From positions 261,501 through 325,500 of the forward strand of contig NZ_CP161920.1 of assembly GCF_040819555.1 (NCBI RefSeq): a stretch of 64,000 nucleotides of DNA. Reading direction: 5' to 3'. Position 1 is the first letter of the stretch. Each line of letters starts with the position of its first letter. Made by a program: the position numbers and the translations under genes. The notes beneath the pieces are model-generated. The model was not told the DNA's origin, did no database searches, and saw only the letters and a list, made by a program, of their open reading frames with translations. This stretch comes from Nitratireductor sp. GISD-1A_MAKvit. Its GTDB lineage: Bacteria; Pseudomonadota; Alphaproteobacteria; Rhizobiales; Rhizobiaceae. Shown piece by piece: positions 1-14,891 of this stretch.

Positions 1-178
1 CTATTCGCGACAGGAGATCCTGCACATCCGGCACCATAGCCTCTTCACCCCGCGCGATTTCGACCTGTCTCCCTATTTCGCCATCGTCAAGCCAACGCTC
101 GCTTTCGGCTTCGACTACAAATCACTGACCTGGGCCAAGCCGCAGAGTTCCGAACCCGGTGCGGAAAACAGGGGGTAG
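1..178 (+). CDS. C-terminal fragment of an unidentified protein
   Basis: An open frame runs from base 2 to a TAG at 176-178, giving the last 58 residues of a protein whose start lies outside the window. The tail is rich in aromatic and polar residues (IRHHSLFTPRDFDLSPYF, then FGFDYKSLTWA) and has no hydrophobic segment. I do not recognise the family. The frame ends 5 bases before the antiporter gene on the same strand, so the two may be co-transcribed. That it is coding is inferred from the open frame and plausible composition only. Confidence 0.5.
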   Translation, partial: YSRQEILHIRHHSLFTPRDFDLSPYFAIVKPTLAFGFDYKSLTWAKPQSSEPGAENRG

Positions 179-183
179 CGATA

Positions 184-1392
184 ATGGGGGCACATCTGGC
201 ACTGGCGCTTCTCTTTGCCGCTTTCACGGCCTACTCACTCGTTTCGCGAAAGCTTGACGCTTCAGTGCTCTCCGGCCCAATGCTTTTCACCGCGCTGGGC
301 TATGGCTTTTATCACACGGACACATCGTTCCTCTCCGCGCTCGACAAGTCGGTGGTCGAGTTCCTCGCCACGTCTACGCTCGCGATCATTCTCTTCCGGG
401 ACGCCGCGAACATCCGCATTTCAAGCGTAATGGCCGAGCGCGCGACCGCCTTTCTATCCATCCGGCTCCTGTTCATCGGCATTCCGCTCACCATCATTGC
501 CGGCACCGCCCTTGGGATGTCTCTCTTCCCAACGCTTGGCATTTTCGGTGCCCTGGTGCTCGCGATCGTACTGACTCCGACCGATGCGGCACTGGCACAG
601 CCCGTGTTCGGAAATGACGGCTTGCCCGAAATCGAACGCGAGGCGCTGGACGTGGAAAGCGGTCTCAATGACGGCCTGTGCCTGCCGCTGCTTCTGATCG
701 CACTGGCGCTGGCCGCCGACACCGGCAGCGGAGAAGGCATGGCCGGGCACGCGACCTTCTTCCTTAAACAGGTGGTTTTCGGCCCGCTTGTCGGACTGGC
801 GATTGGCTATCTTGGCGCGGCAGCGGCAGCGCTTGCCTTTGCACACGGGATTTCCAACCCCGCCGGACGCACTCCCATAATGGTGGGCCTGGCCGGACTG
901 GCCTATCTGGGCGCCGAACTGGCCGGCGGAAACGGATTTCTTGCCGCTTTCGCAGCCGGATTGGCGTTTGGATGGCGCCTGCCCGCTGAAACAGTGGCGA
1001 AAGCGAGCAATTTCGCCATGACCGAAGGCTCGATCCTGACAAATCTCACCTTTTTTCTGTTTGGGGCAGCCATGCTGCCGCAGGCTCTGGAAGCGACCTC
1101 CATGCCGGCACTTTTTTATGCAGGTCTCAGCCTCACCGCCATTCGCATTTTTCCCGTCTTCATCGCAATGCTGGGAACCCGGACAAACGCTCGCGCCCGG
1201 CTATTCGTAGGCTGGTTCGGACCGCGTGGCCTTGCGTCCGTTCTTTATCTCATTCTTGTGGTCGACCAGTCCGGCTTCGACGTGGCGGAGGCAATCACCA
1301 ACATTGCCGTTTTCACGATCCTTCTGTCTGTCATCCTGCATGGCGTGTCGGCGCCTTTCGCACAGAAGGCATTTTTCCCCGATCGGTCCTGA
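184..1392 (+). CDS. CPA1/NhaP-type cation:proton antiporter
   Basis: The 402-residue protein is almost entirely hydrophobic, with about 11-12 predicted membrane segments and no large soluble tail. It would exchange Na+ or K+ for protons across the inner membrane. The LTPTDAALA motif near residues 130-140 is the TPTD ion-binding signature of NhaP-like exchangers. A second conserved patch, WFGPRGLASVLY, lies near residue 345, where CPA1 members carry a related GPRG motif. The ATG follows the preceding stop by 5 bases. Ion specificity cannot be told from sequence. Confidence 0.85.
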   Translation: MGAHLALALLFAAFTAYSLVSRKLDASVLSGPMLFTALGYGFYHTDTSFLSALDKSVVEFLATSTLAIILFRDAANIRISSVMAERATAFLSIRLLFIGIPLTIIAGTALGMSLFPTLGIFGALVLAIVLTPTDAALAQPVFGNDGLPEIEREALDVESGLNDGLCLPLLLIALALAADTGSGEGMAGHATFFLKQVVFGPLVGLAIGYLGAAAAALAFAHGISNPAGRTPIMVGLAGLAYLGAELAGGNGFLAAFAAGLAFGWRLPAETVAKASNFAMTEGSILTNLTFFLFGAAMLPQALEATSMPALFYAGLSLTAIRIFPVFIAMLGTRTNARARLFVGWFGPRGLASVLYLILVVDQSGFDVAEAITNIAVFTILLSVILHGVSAPFAQKAFFPDRS

Positions 1393-1522
1393 CCCCGTTC
1401 ACCGCCCGCTCCAGAAGATGTGACCGGCGCCAGTCTCGCCGGGATATATCCCGCGCCCTATACTCCTGGTGTTGAATGCCGTCGGGGTGCGGCGTGTGCC
1501 CCGGCCGACCCGGAGGCCTGAA

Positions 1523-2317
1523 ATGTCGGATTTTCATGTCGTGGCTGGCACAGACAAGACCCTTTCCCTGCCGGCAGTTCGCAAGATAACCACGTCGGAT
1601 GTGATTGATGCGCTGGGGCGCGGGCTCGATGATTTCTGGCAGAAACCTTCGCACTATGCCTTCCTGTGCCTCATCTATCCGCTGGTCGGAGTTGTGCTGA
1701 TCTACTGGGCATCAGGCGCAAACGCACTGCCTCTTCTCTTTCCACTGGCATCGGGCTTTGCACTGCTCGGTCCATTCGCAGCCATCGGTCTTTATGAAAT
1801 CAGTCGCAGGCGCGAGGCGGGCCTCGAAACCTCATGGCGGCATGCTCTGGCAGTGCGCAAATCGCCTGCGATACCGGCAATCCTGGCTGTCGGCGCCATG
1901 CTGTTTGCAATCTTCCTGACGTGGCTTCTGGTCGCGCAGGGGCTTTATGTTCGCCTGCTTGGGCCCGAGCCACCCACATCAATCACGCAATTCTTTCAAA
2001 CGCTTTTCACCACAGAGGCTGGTCTCGTCCTCCTCGTGCTCGGCAATGCAATCGGGTTCATTTTTGCATTGATCGTTCTGATCACCACGGCGATCGCCTT
2101 TCCAATGCTGCTCGACCGCGACTGCGGCGCGGTGGCCGCGATTGTCACTTCCGTACGGGCGGCAAGCGCCAATCCGTTGCCGATCGCGCTCTGGGGTGTG
2201 CTGGTCGCGGGTGCGCTGATTTTGGGATCGCTGCCGTTTTTCGCCGGCCTGGCGGTGGTCATGCCCATTCTGGGCCACGCGACATGGCATCTTTACCGCA
2301 AGCTGGTGGCTGAGTGA
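1523..2317 (+). CDS. DUF2189 integral membrane protein
   Basis: This 264-residue protein has about six hydrophobic segments and opens with a short soluble stretch (VRKITTSDVIDALGRGLDDF) typical of the DUF2189 family, a group of rhizobial membrane proteins of unknown function. The ATG at 1523 is preferred to the upstream GTG at 1469 because GGAGG lies 6 bases before it at 1512-1516, and family members begin close to this residue. No catalytic motif is visible. Some relatives are annotated as cytochrome c oxidase-associated, which I cannot support here. Confidence 0.75.
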   Translation: MSDFHVVAGTDKTLSLPAVRKITTSDVIDALGRGLDDFWQKPSHYAFLCLIYPLVGVVLIYWASGANALPLLFPLASGFALLGPFAAIGLYEISRRREAGLETSWRHALAVRKSPAIPAILAVGAMLFAIFLTWLLVAQGLYVRLLGPEPPTSITQFFQTLFTTEAGLVLLVLGNAIGFIFALIVLITTAIAFPMLLDRDCGAVAAIVTSVRAASANPLPIALWGVLVAGALILGSLPFFAGLAVVMPILGHATWHLYRKLVAE

Positions 2318-2333
2318 GGCCGCCCCAGGTCGC

Positions 2334-2831
2334 TCAGGCAGAAGCTCCGCTGCCAAGGCTCGGCGACGTGCAGGGCGTCATACCGTTCGGCTTCTCCGCT
2401 GCGCCTTTGTAGAGATTGACCGCCATCCTTCCGAGCACGTCGATCAGCACACGGCGCTCCTTGTCATCAAGACCGGAAAGCGCCTCCTCATGAACGGTCG
2501 CCGCCATTTCCCGGATGCCGGAGCACGCCTCTCTGGCTTTGCGCGTGGCGTAGATCATGCGCACGCGCCGATCCCTGGGAGCAAGGCGGCGCACCACCCA
2601 GCCGCTTTCTGCCAGCCGGTCGACCATACGTGAAATGCTGATCGGCTCCACTTCCAGAAGCTCGGCCAACCGCGCCTGCGGCACGCCATCTTCCTTCAAC
2701 AGATTGAAAAGCAGGCGCCACTGAGCGGACGTCAGTCCGAACTCATTGTCCCTTTCGAGGAAACGCTTGCGCATCAGGCGCGCTACGTCGTGGATCAGAA
2801 AGCTAAGCTTGTTTGGGTCGGGATCATTCAT
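2334..2831 (-). CDS. MarR-family transcriptional regulator
   Basis: The 165-residue protein has the MarR layout: a dimerisation helix, then a winged helix-turn-helix around residues 35-105 ([11 protein letters not shown], then [17 protein letters not shown]) and a wing with [10 protein letters not shown], the usual D-R-R signature. It would bind DNA as a dimer and respond to a small ligand. The frame stays open further upstream into lepA, but MNDPDPNK at 2831 is the family-like start. It diverges from lepA with 139 bases between the start codons, so the operator may lie there. The target is unknown. Confidence 0.85.
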   Translation of the reverse strand: MNDPDPNKLSFLIHDVARLMRKRFLERDNEFGLTSAQWRLLFNLLKEDGVPQARLAELLEVEPISISRMVDRLAESGWVVRRLAPRDRRVRMIYATRKAREACSGIREMAATVHEEALSGLDDKERRVLIDVLGRMAVNLYKGAAEKPNGMTPCTSPSLGSGASA

Positions 2832-2970
2832 TGGCCCGATATATGGTCGCCGGATCTCGAGTACAATGTCGCAGGTTTTTCTCCTGACAGAGCCTGCAAT
2901 GCCGCCAGGATCCCGTATTCTGGCAGCAATCCGCTTGTCGAAGAACGGGCCGCCTGCTAAGGCCAGCAGC

Positions 2971-4779
<1,809 letters not shown>

Positions 4780-4790
4780 GGGCGGAAATC

Positions 4791-4840
4791 GGGCATCGGG
4801 TGGGTTTCTCGCCTTGGCAAAAAACCCACCCTCGATGCCC
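4791..4840. terminator. Strong hairpin between convergent genes, probable bidirectional terminator
   Basis: GGGCATCGGGTGGGTTT pairs with AAACCCACCCTCGATGCCC across a loop of about 15 bases. It lies just after the lepA stop and before the end of the convergent secreted-protein gene. No T tract follows the stem on either strand, so termination is likely from position and stability but not proven. Confidence 0.5.
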
Positions 4841-4887
4841 CGTCACGGGCTGCCCCGCCACCCGCGCACGGCGGCACCGGTCCAGGT

Positions 4888-5244
4888 TCAGCGCGCCTTG
4901 AGCTTGAAGCCGCCGCTACATTCGACGATCTGTTTGCCGGCCATCTGATAGGCTGAATCCCACGAGACCTTCACTGATTTCGGACAGCTGCGATACGTCT
5001 TGTTCACAAGGTTCACGCTGCCCTGCGGGGTATTGGCGGTGATCTTGACCAGCTTCAGCCCCTTGGTGCTGTTGATGGTACACACGACATGATTGGGCAC
5101 AGAGCAATTCATCGAAGGGCCCGCCATCTTTGGCGCTAGGGCAAACTGGCCGGCGACGCCGGCGGTCGGGATGGCGGTGGCAGACAGCATGACGAGCGAG
5201 GCTGCGGCCATGGCGATCCGGCTCGTTTTGTTTGAATAGGGCAT
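4888..5244 (-). CDS. Small secreted protein of unknown function
   Basis: This 118-residue protein starts with a basic stretch and a hydrophobic core (IAMAAASLVMLSATAIP) followed by an AxG-like cleavage region, so it is probably exported to the periplasm. The mature part has four cysteines (MNC, VVC, RSC, VEC), which suggests two disulphides. The ATG at 5244 is chosen because GGAG lies 6 bases before it; an in-frame ATG two codons earlier overlaps that site. I do not recognise a named domain. Confidence 0.65.
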   Translation of the reverse strand: MPYSNKTSRIAMAAASLVMLSATAIPTAGVAGQFALAPKMAGPSMNCSVPNHVVCTINSTKGLKLVKITANTPQGSVNLVNKTYRSCPKSVKVSWDSAYQMAGKQIVECSGGFKLKAR

Positions 5245-5333
5245 TGTCATCTCCAGTTCGGTTTTCGGGATGAGGCATTCGCGCCCCGACATCTGTCAGT
5301 CGCTACCGCCTGGAGAAAGGTTCACGAAAAAAT

Positions 5334-5819
5334 TCAGTCGGGGTTGAGATGATAGCCCGGACCGACTGTAAGCGGCTGGTCGGGAACGACGCCATCGCTG
5401 ATCTGGCTTACGAAGGTCGTTTCTGTTTCCCATATCATGCGGGATTTTTCCCGGTCATAGAGGCGGATCGACACTTCATAAGGCTTCTTCGCCTCAACCC
5501 CGCGCACGGCAGGTGTCCTGAGCGCGTAGCGGTCGGTCATCGTGCTCACCCGCTCCGACACCACGTAGGGCTTGCCCCCGGCGGGGTCCTCGAATGTCGC
5601 CTCGATGACGGATCCGCTGGCCAGCGGCCTCATCACCTGCGCGGTAAACCCGTAAAACACCTCGCCTTCCCGGTAATTGAAGATGAAGCCACCGCCGAGC
5701 ACTTTGACAAAAGGAGCGTCGGAGGGATCAACGCGGGTGAACCACCCGATGGCGAAAAGCACGGCGCAAAGCACCAGCATCGCCACAACAACGCCTGTAA
5801 CGGAAATGGACCTCAACAT
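5334..5819 (-). CDS. Membrane-anchored hypothetical protein next to gyrB
   Basis: The 161-residue product has one N-terminal hydrophobic segment (residues about 8-27, VVVAMLVLCAVLFAIGW) and a soluble, mostly beta-type remainder, suggesting an inner-membrane anchor with a periplasmic domain. No enzyme motif is visible. It lies downstream of gyrB on the same strand, 125 bases after the gyrB stop, and similar short anchored proteins are, as far as I recall, found near gyrB in rhizobia. Function unknown. Confidence 0.6.
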   Translation of the reverse strand: MLRSISVTGVVVAMLVLCAVLFAIGWFTRVDPSDAPFVKVLGGGFIFNYREGEVFYGFTAQVMRPLASGSVIEATFEDPAGGKPYVVSERVSTMTDRYALRTPAVRGVEAKKPYEVSIRLYDREKSRMIWETETTFVSQISDGVVPDQPLTVGPGYHLNPD

Positions 5820-5944
5820 GGCAGCGTCTCCTGCCCGCGGGCTTGATCAGGGGCCGCGTTTCCAGCCCTGTCAAATTGCCGCCTCGGGAAACCGCACGTC
5901 AAGCCAGACTGTGAAGTCTGCCGCCATTTCGTGACACTGGCGCG

Positions 5945-8401
<2,457 letters not shown>

Positions 8402-8613
8402 TCACTCAGGAGCCCTGAGGGAACCCCCTTTAGGGCATGGGAAATCTGCGCCGCGAATCATCCGGCGCCTGTCCCTCAAGATATAGGCGTTTCAGGGCTT
8501 TTTTCCAAGTTTTGCAGCGATTTCCGGCTGGGGATGAAAACTATCAGAGGGCACCCTTTGCCTTTGGCGCGAAACCGATTATGAAGCCCTTGAGAAATCG
8601 GAGACAGAGGCAA

Positions 8614-9588
8614 ATGGCCACCATCAGCCAGAAACCTAAGCTCATCACCATTTTCGGCGGCAACGGTTTTGTCGGCCGCCATCTGGTGCAGGCCCTCACA
8701 AAGCGCGGCCACCGGGTGCGCGTTGCGTGCCGCAACCCCAATACGGCGATCCATCTGCAGCCGCTCGGCAATGTCGGCCAGGTGCAGGCCGTGCAGGCAA
8801 ACCTGCGCAACCGCGCTTCGGTCGACCGGGCCGTTGAAGGGGCAGACCATGTGATCAATCTGGTCGGCATCCTCTATGAAACAGGCCGTCAGACCTTTGA
8901 TGTGATCCAGCACGCCGGTGCCCGCACCGTGGCAGAGGCTGCTCGCGCCGCAGGCGCGAAACTGACCCACGGGTCTGCCATCGGGGCCGATCCGGAATCC
9001 GAGTCCGACTATGCCCGTACCAAGGCACTTGGCGAAAAAGCCGTGCTGGAAACCGTCAAGGATGCAGTGATCATTCGTCCGTCCATCGTGTTCGGACCGG
9101 AAGACGACTTCTTCAACCGCTTTGCCAACATGGCGCGGTTCTCGCCATTCCTGCCGCTGATCGGTGGTGGCGAAACAAAGTTCCAGCCCGTTTATGTGGG
9201 CGATGTGGCCGAAGCCTATGCCCGCTCCGTCGATGGTGATCTCAAAGGCGGACAGATCTACGAGCTGGGCGGACCCGAAGTGCTCTCCTTCCGTGAATGT
9301 CTTGAAGAGATGCTGGAAGCGACCTACCGCAAGCGCTGGTTCGTTTCCCTGCCATGGTTCGCCGCGCGCATTCAGGCACGCGTTCTCGGGCTTCTGCCGA
9401 AGCCCATGCTCACCCTCGATCAGGTGAAACTGCTTAAGACCGACAACGTTGTTTCCGAAGAGGCGAATGCGACCGGACGCACGCTGGACGGCCTTGGCAT
9501 TCAGAAACACTCCCTTGCGGCCATCCTTCCCACCTATCTGTGGCGTTTCCGCCCGGCAGGCCAGTTCACCCGCAAGCAGTTCCTGTAA
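8614..9588 (+). CDS. NDUFA9-like NAD(P)-binding complex I-associated protein
   Basis: The 324-residue protein is an atypical short-chain dehydrogenase with a Rossmann nucleotide site at its start (ITIFGGNGFVGRHL, residues about 10-23) and a degenerate active site, as in NDUFA9, the alphaproteobacterial and mitochondrial complex I assembly subunit. The ATG at 8614 is chosen because the protein begins here in the family; the upstream frame is arginine-rich and unlike it. The next gene starts 9 bases after the stop, suggesting one transcript. Calling it complex I-associated rests on family knowledge. Confidence 0.85.
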   Translation: MATISQKPKLITIFGGNGFVGRHLVQALTKRGHRVRVACRNPNTAIHLQPLGNVGQVQAVQANLRNRASVDRAVEGADHVINLVGILYETGRQTFDVIQHAGARTVAEAARAAGAKLTHGSAIGADPESESDYARTKALGEKAVLETVKDAVIIRPSIVFGPEDDFFNRFANMARFSPFLPLIGGGETKFQPVYVGDVAEAYARSVDGDLKGGQIYELGGPEVLSFRECLEEMLEATYRKRWFVSLPWFAARIQARVLGLLPKPMLTLDQVKLLKTDNVVSEEANATGRTLDGLGIQKHSLAAILPTYLWRFRPAGQFTRKQFL

Positions 9589-9597
9589 GGAGAGCTC

Positions 9598-10365
9598 TTG
9601 GGCGGCTTCGAGACGCTTTTGCCCGAAGCGCTGGGCCCGCTCCCGGCGCTTCTTCTCGTCATCGCCAGCTTTTTCACCTCCGCGCTCACGGCAGCCTTTG
9701 GCGTGGGCGGCGGCGTGGCCATGCTGGCACTGCTCGGTCTGTTCATTCCGGTCGCAGCGTTGATTCCTGTTCATGGGGCTGTACAGCTTGGCTCCAATAC
9801 CGGTCGTGCTTGGCATCAGCGGGCGCATATCCGCTTTTCCATCGCCACGCCGTTCATTCTCGGCAGCCTGATCGGCGCTGCCGTGGGTGCCTATTTCGTG
9901 GTGCAATTGCCCGACGCGCTCCTGAAACTCGTTCTGGGCGTCTTCGTCATCGCTGTCACGTGGACGAGAATTCCAGGTGCCGCGCATCTAAGCCATGCAG
10001 GCCTCGCCGCTGGCAGTGCGGTGCTCGCACTGGCGACCATGTTTGTCGGTGCCACCGGCCCGCTTCTATCCGCCTTTTTCGCGCAGATCATTCCCGACGA
10101 TCGCAAGGCGCTGATCGCCACCCACGCGGCCGGCATGACAGTGCAGCACGCTCTCAAGGTGATCGCCTTTGCCCTTGCCGGTTTCGCCTTCTGGCGCTGG
10201 CTGCCTTTCATCGCGCTGATGATCGCCTCGGGCTATCTGGGCACGATCTACGGCTCCCGCCTTCTGGAAAAGATGCCCGAAGAGACCTTCCGCCGCTGGT
10301 TCAGGATCGGCCTCACGCTGCTAGCGCTCGATCTCATCCGCCGTGGCGTGACGGGGATGGCGTAG
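9598..10365 (+). CDS. TauE/SafE-family membrane transporter
   Basis: This 255-residue protein has about eight hydrophobic segments in two repeats, the TauE/SafE (DUF81) fold linked to export of sulfite and other organosulfur anions. The first repeat has FGVGGGVAMLALL, the glycine-rich motif of the family. The start is a TTG preceded by AAGGAG at about 7 bases, directly after the NDUFA9-like gene. The substrate cannot be inferred. The gene converges on folC. Confidence 0.8.
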   Translation: MGGFETLLPEALGPLPALLLVIASFFTSALTAAFGVGGGVAMLALLGLFIPVAALIPVHGAVQLGSNTGRAWHQRAHIRFSIATPFILGSLIGAAVGAYFVVQLPDALLKLVLGVFVIAVTWTRIPGAAHLSHAGLAAGSAVLALATMFVGATGPLLSAFFAQIIPDDRKALIATHAAGMTVQHALKVIAFALAGFAFWRWLPFIALMIASGYLGTIYGSRLLEKMPEETFRRWFRIGLTLLALDLIRRGVTGMA

Positions 10366-10383
10366 AGAGCCCTTCAGCTCATA

Positions 10384-11727
10384 TTAAAGCGGTGGGGTGT
10401 CGTTTTCGGCCAGCACCGCGCCGATCAGATAGAGCGAGCCGCAGATCAGGATACGCGGGGGTGGCTCGGTGCCGTCGCGGCCGGCATCAAGCGTATCGCG
10501 CAATAGCTTTAGCGCGTTAGCCACCGAATGAACCGGCTCGGCGGAAAGACCCGCCTCCATGGCCCGCGCCGCCAGCTCTGCGTTGGGGACACCGGCATCG
10601 CTCGATGTCACCGGAACGGTGTATACATGGCGGGCCATGCCCTCAAAGGCACGGAAATAGCCGGTCTGGTCCTTGGTGTTGATCATGCCGGCGATCAGGA
10701 ATAACGGTCGCGGAGAACGGTCTTCCTCGGACGCAAGTGCCTCTGCAATCGCCTCGCCTGCACCCGGATTGTGCCCGCCATCGATCCAGATTTCGGCACC
10801 TTCAGGCCCGAGTTCCGCAAGCGCGCCTTGCGGGAGGCGCTGCAGACGGCCAGGCCAGACCACGCGCTCCATCGCCGCCTCCGCCGCGCGCAGTCCCACG
10901 GGAAAACCCGCGGCCTTGACAGCGGCGATGGCCGCCGCCGCATTGGCGATCTGATGCCGGCCGGCAAGCTGCGGCAGCGCCATGTCGAACAGGCCGTCAT
11001 TGTCCTGATAGATCATGCGGCCGTTTTCCTCGAACGCCAGGAAATCCTCGCCATAGACGGTGAGCGGGCAGGCCAGCCGCTCCGCCGTGTCGACAAGCAC
11101 CTCGCGCGCCGCATCGAAAGGCTGCTGGCCAACGACCACCGGCGCGCCGCGCTTGATGATCCCGGCCTTTTCAGCCGCAATCAGTTCCACACGGTCACCG
11201 AGATAGGCCTCGTGATCAAGCGAGATGGGCATGATGAGGCTGGCTGCCGGACGGGGGATGACATTGGTCGCGTCAAACCGGCCGCCCAGCCCGACCTCGA
11301 CAATGGCCACATCGGCCGGATGCTCCGAGAAGAGCACGAACATGACAGCCGTGAGAATCTCGAAGACGGTGATCTTCTCGCCGGCATTCGCCTCGGCAAC
11401 CCGCGCCACGGCATCGGCCAGAACCGCATCCTCGACCAGCCTGCCGCCGCCATCCGCACCCAGCCGATAGCGCTCGTGCCAGTTGACCAGATGCGGCGAC
11501 GTGTGAACGTGAACGATGCGGCCCGACGCCTCCAGCACCGCGCGCGCGAAGGCCGTGGCCGAGCCCTTGCCGTTCGTGCCGGCCACGTGAATGACCGGCG
11601 GCATGTTCAGATGCGGATTGCCCAGCCGCTCGAGCAGGCGCGTGATGCGCTCGAGCGACAGGTCGAAGCCCTTGGGATGGAGCGACAGAAGACGCTCGAT
11701 TTCCCGCTCGGCGGAGAGAATGGTCAT
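10384..11727 (-). CDS. folC: Bifunctional dihydrofolate/folylpolyglutamate synthase
   Basis: FolC joins L-glutamate to dihydropteroate and lengthens the folate polyglutamate tail, using ATP. The 447-residue protein carries the Mur-ligase-type P-loop VAGTNGKGSA near residue 48, the EVGLGGRFDATN motif and the IDGGHNPGAG motif of the C-terminal domain. It is the last gene of the trpF-trpB-trpA-accD-folC run, starting 48 bases after accD, an order common in Rhizobiales. Confidence 0.95.
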   Translation of the reverse strand: MTILSAEREIERLLSLHPKGFDLSLERITRLLERLGNPHLNMPPVIHVAGTNGKGSATAFARAVLEASGRIVHVHTSPHLVNWHERYRLGADGGGRLVEDAVLADAVARVAEANAGEKITVFEILTAVMFVLFSEHPADVAIVEVGLGGRFDATNVIPRPAASLIMPISLDHEAYLGDRVELIAAEKAGIIKRGAPVVVGQQPFDAAREVLVDTAERLACPLTVYGEDFLAFEENGRMIYQDNDGLFDMALPQLAGRHQIANAAAAIAAVKAAGFPVGLRAAEAAMERVVWPGRLQRLPQGALAELGPEGAEIWIDGGHNPGAGEAIAEALASEEDRSPRPLFLIAGMINTKDQTGYFRAFEGMARHVYTVPVTSSDAGVPNAELAARAMEAGLSAEPVHSVANALKLLRDTLDAGRDGTEPPPRILICGSLYLIGAVLAENDTPPL

Positions 11728-11775
11728 CAGGGTCCTGCCCGGAGGTGCTTGTTCAGCCGGCTAACGCATATGCGC

Positions 11776-12732
11776 TCATGCCTTTGGCTGTTCCGCCTCT
11801 TCTTGCTGTGCCTCAACGGGAACCGGGGCCGCTTCGGCTGTATCCGATGCTTCTTCTTCCGCCACCTCGGGCGCAGCTTCCGCTTTTTCCTTCAGCAGGA
11901 TTTTCAGCAGGCGTGCGATGGTGTCCTTCATCTCAAGCCGCGACACGACCATGTCGACCATGCCATGGTCGCGCAGGTATTCGGCACGCTGGAAGCCTTC
12001 CGGAAGCTTTTCGCGGATGGTCTGCTCGATCACGCGCGGACCGGCAAAACCGATCAGCGCACCCGGCTCGGCGATGTGAACATCGCCCAGCATGGCGTAG
12101 GAGGCCGTCACGCCGCCGGTGGTCGGGTTGGTAAGCACGACGATGTAGGGTAGCCCCGCTTCCTTCAACCGGTCGAGCGCAACCGTGGTGCGCGGCAGCT
12201 GCATCAGCGAGAGGATGCCCTCCTGCATGCGCGCGCCGCCGGAGGCAGCGTAGAGCACCAGCGGCAGCTTGCGCTCCACGGCAGTCTCGAAAGCGCGGAC
12301 AATCGCCTCACCGGCAGCCATGCCGAGCGAACCGCCCATGAAGGCGAAGTCCTGCACGGTGGCCAGAAGTTCGAGTCCCTCCACGCGTCCAACGCCGCTC
12401 AGAACGGCATCTTCCATGCTGGTTTTGGCCTTGGCGTCGCGAAGGCGTTCGGTATAGCGGCGTTCGTCGCGGAACTTCAGCGGGTCGGTGACGACCTTCG
12501 GGTTTTCCAGCGTCTCATATTCACCACCGTCGAAGAAGCTTTTCAGCCGCTCGCGGGCAGAAATCTTCATGTGATGGCCGGAGGAGGGAATGACCCAGAG
12601 ATTGTCTTCCAGATCCTTGTGAAAGACCATCTCGCCGGTCTCGGGATCCTTGATCCAGAGGTTCTCCGGCATGTCCCGACGACCGAGCATCGAGTTGATC
12701 TTCGGCCTCACATAGCTGGTGATCCAGTTCAT
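11776..12732 (-). CDS. accD: Acetyl-CoA carboxylase carboxyltransferase subunit beta
   Basis: AccD pairs with AccA to transfer carboxyl from carboxybiotin to acetyl-CoA, the first step of fatty-acid synthesis. The 318-residue protein has the crotonase-like core ([37 protein letters not shown]). The N-terminal zinc ribbon of E. coli AccD, with two CxxC pairs, is present in outline but has no cysteines: the pairs read IKDPETGE and VIPSSGHH. Close rhizobial AccDs show the same loss. The C-terminus is an Ala/Glu/Pro-rich low-complexity tail. The start at 12732 (MNWITSYV) matches the family. Confidence 0.95.
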   Translation of the reverse strand: MNWITSYVRPKINSMLGRRDMPENLWIKDPETGEMVFHKDLEDNLWVIPSSGHHMKISARERLKSFFDGGEYETLENPKVVTDPLKFRDERRYTERLRDAKAKTSMEDAVLSGVGRVEGLELLATVQDFAFMGGSLGMAAGEAIVRAFETAVERKLPLVLYAASGGARMQEGILSLMQLPRTTVALDRLKEAGLPYIVVLTNPTTGGVTASYAMLGDVHIAEPGALIGFAGPRVIEQTIREKLPEGFQRAEYLRDHGMVDMVVSRLEMKDTIARLLKILLKEKAEAAPEVAEEEASDTAEAAPVPVEAQQEEAEQPKA

Positions 12733-12775
12733 TCCATATGCCTTTTCGTTTTTCCGCAATCCGAGGATGCGCCAA

Positions 12776-13615
12776 TTATCGGGCGGCAGCAAGACGCGCT
12801 TCGCGCACCCCGTCTGCAAGCCCCTTCACAAGGGTTGCCACGGCTTCGGCGGGATCTTCGATCCGCTTGCCGTTATCGTTGTAGCACTGCGCGATGGCCG
12901 CCACGATGGCGCTGCCGACAACAACGCCATCCGCCGCTTGGCCGATGGCCTTGGCCTGCCGCGCCGTCTTGACACCGAAGCCCACGCAGATGGGCAGGTC
13001 CGTGTGCTCCTTGATGCGCGAAACCGCTTCGGACACATTGTTCGTGTCCGGCAGCGCCGAGCCCGTCACACCCGTCATCGACACGTAATAGACAAAGCCC
13101 GACGTGTTCTCCAGAACCTTCGGCAGGCGTTCTTCATCCGTCGTCGGCGTGGCAAGGCGAATGAAGTTCAGCCCTGCCTTGATCGCCGGAACGCAGAGTT
13201 CCTCATCCATCTCCGGCGGCAGGTCGACGATGATCAGTCCGTCAATGCCGGCGTCCTTCGCGTCTGTGAGGAAGCGCTCCACGCCATAGATGTAGATCGG
13301 GTTGTAATAACCCATCATCACGATGGGCGTGTCATCGTCACCTTTGCGAAAGTCGCGCGCCATCTGCAGCGTCTTCGCCAGCGTCTGCCCGCTTTTGAGC
13401 GCGCGCAGTCCCGCAGCCTGGATGGCCGGGCCATCGGCCATGGGGTCGGAGAAGGGCATGCCCAGCTCGATCACGTCGCTGCCCGCCGCAGGCAGCGCCT
13501 TCATGATCGAGAGCGACGTCTCATAGTCCGGATCGCCGCCCATGAAATAGGTCACGAGTGCCGGGCGGTTTTCTTCCTTCAGCCGCGCGAAGCGGCGGTC
13601 AATGCGGGTGGTCAT
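12776..13615 (-). CDS. trpA: Tryptophan synthase alpha subunit
   Basis: TrpA cleaves indole-3-glycerol phosphate to indole, which is channelled to TrpB. The 279-residue TIM-barrel has the catalytic Glu in [15 protein letters not shown] and the Asp in loop 2 (IIVDLPPE), plus the phosphate-binding glycines [10 protein letters not shown] near the end. The start at 13615 (MTTRIDRRF) is the family start; the open frame runs 16 codons further into the trpB-trpA gap. It is 44 bases after trpB and 43 before accD. Confidence 0.95.
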   Translation of the reverse strand: MTTRIDRRFARLKEENRPALVTYFMGGDPDYETSLSIMKALPAAGSDVIELGMPFSDPMADGPAIQAAGLRALKSGQTLAKTLQMARDFRKGDDDTPIVMMGYYNPIYIYGVERFLTDAKDAGIDGLIIVDLPPEMDEELCVPAIKAGLNFIRLATPTTDEERLPKVLENTSGFVYYVSMTGVTGSALPDTNNVSEAVSRIKEHTDLPICVGFGVKTARQAKAIGQAADGVVVGSAIVAAIAQCYNDNGKRIEDPAEAVATLVKGLADGVREARLAAAR

Positions 13616-13659
13616 GCGGATACTCTCTTCAACAACGGGCTTCAGACGGGCGATGTGGT

Positions 13660-14881
<1,222 letters not shown>

Positions 14882-14891
14882 GCCATTCTCC

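Noticed and set aside
8476..9987. 503-codon minus-strand open frame
   Set aside because: Runs across the NDUFA9-like and TauE genes in antisense; composition is not protein-like.
10771..12153. 460-codon plus-strand open frame
   Set aside because: Antisense of folC and accD.
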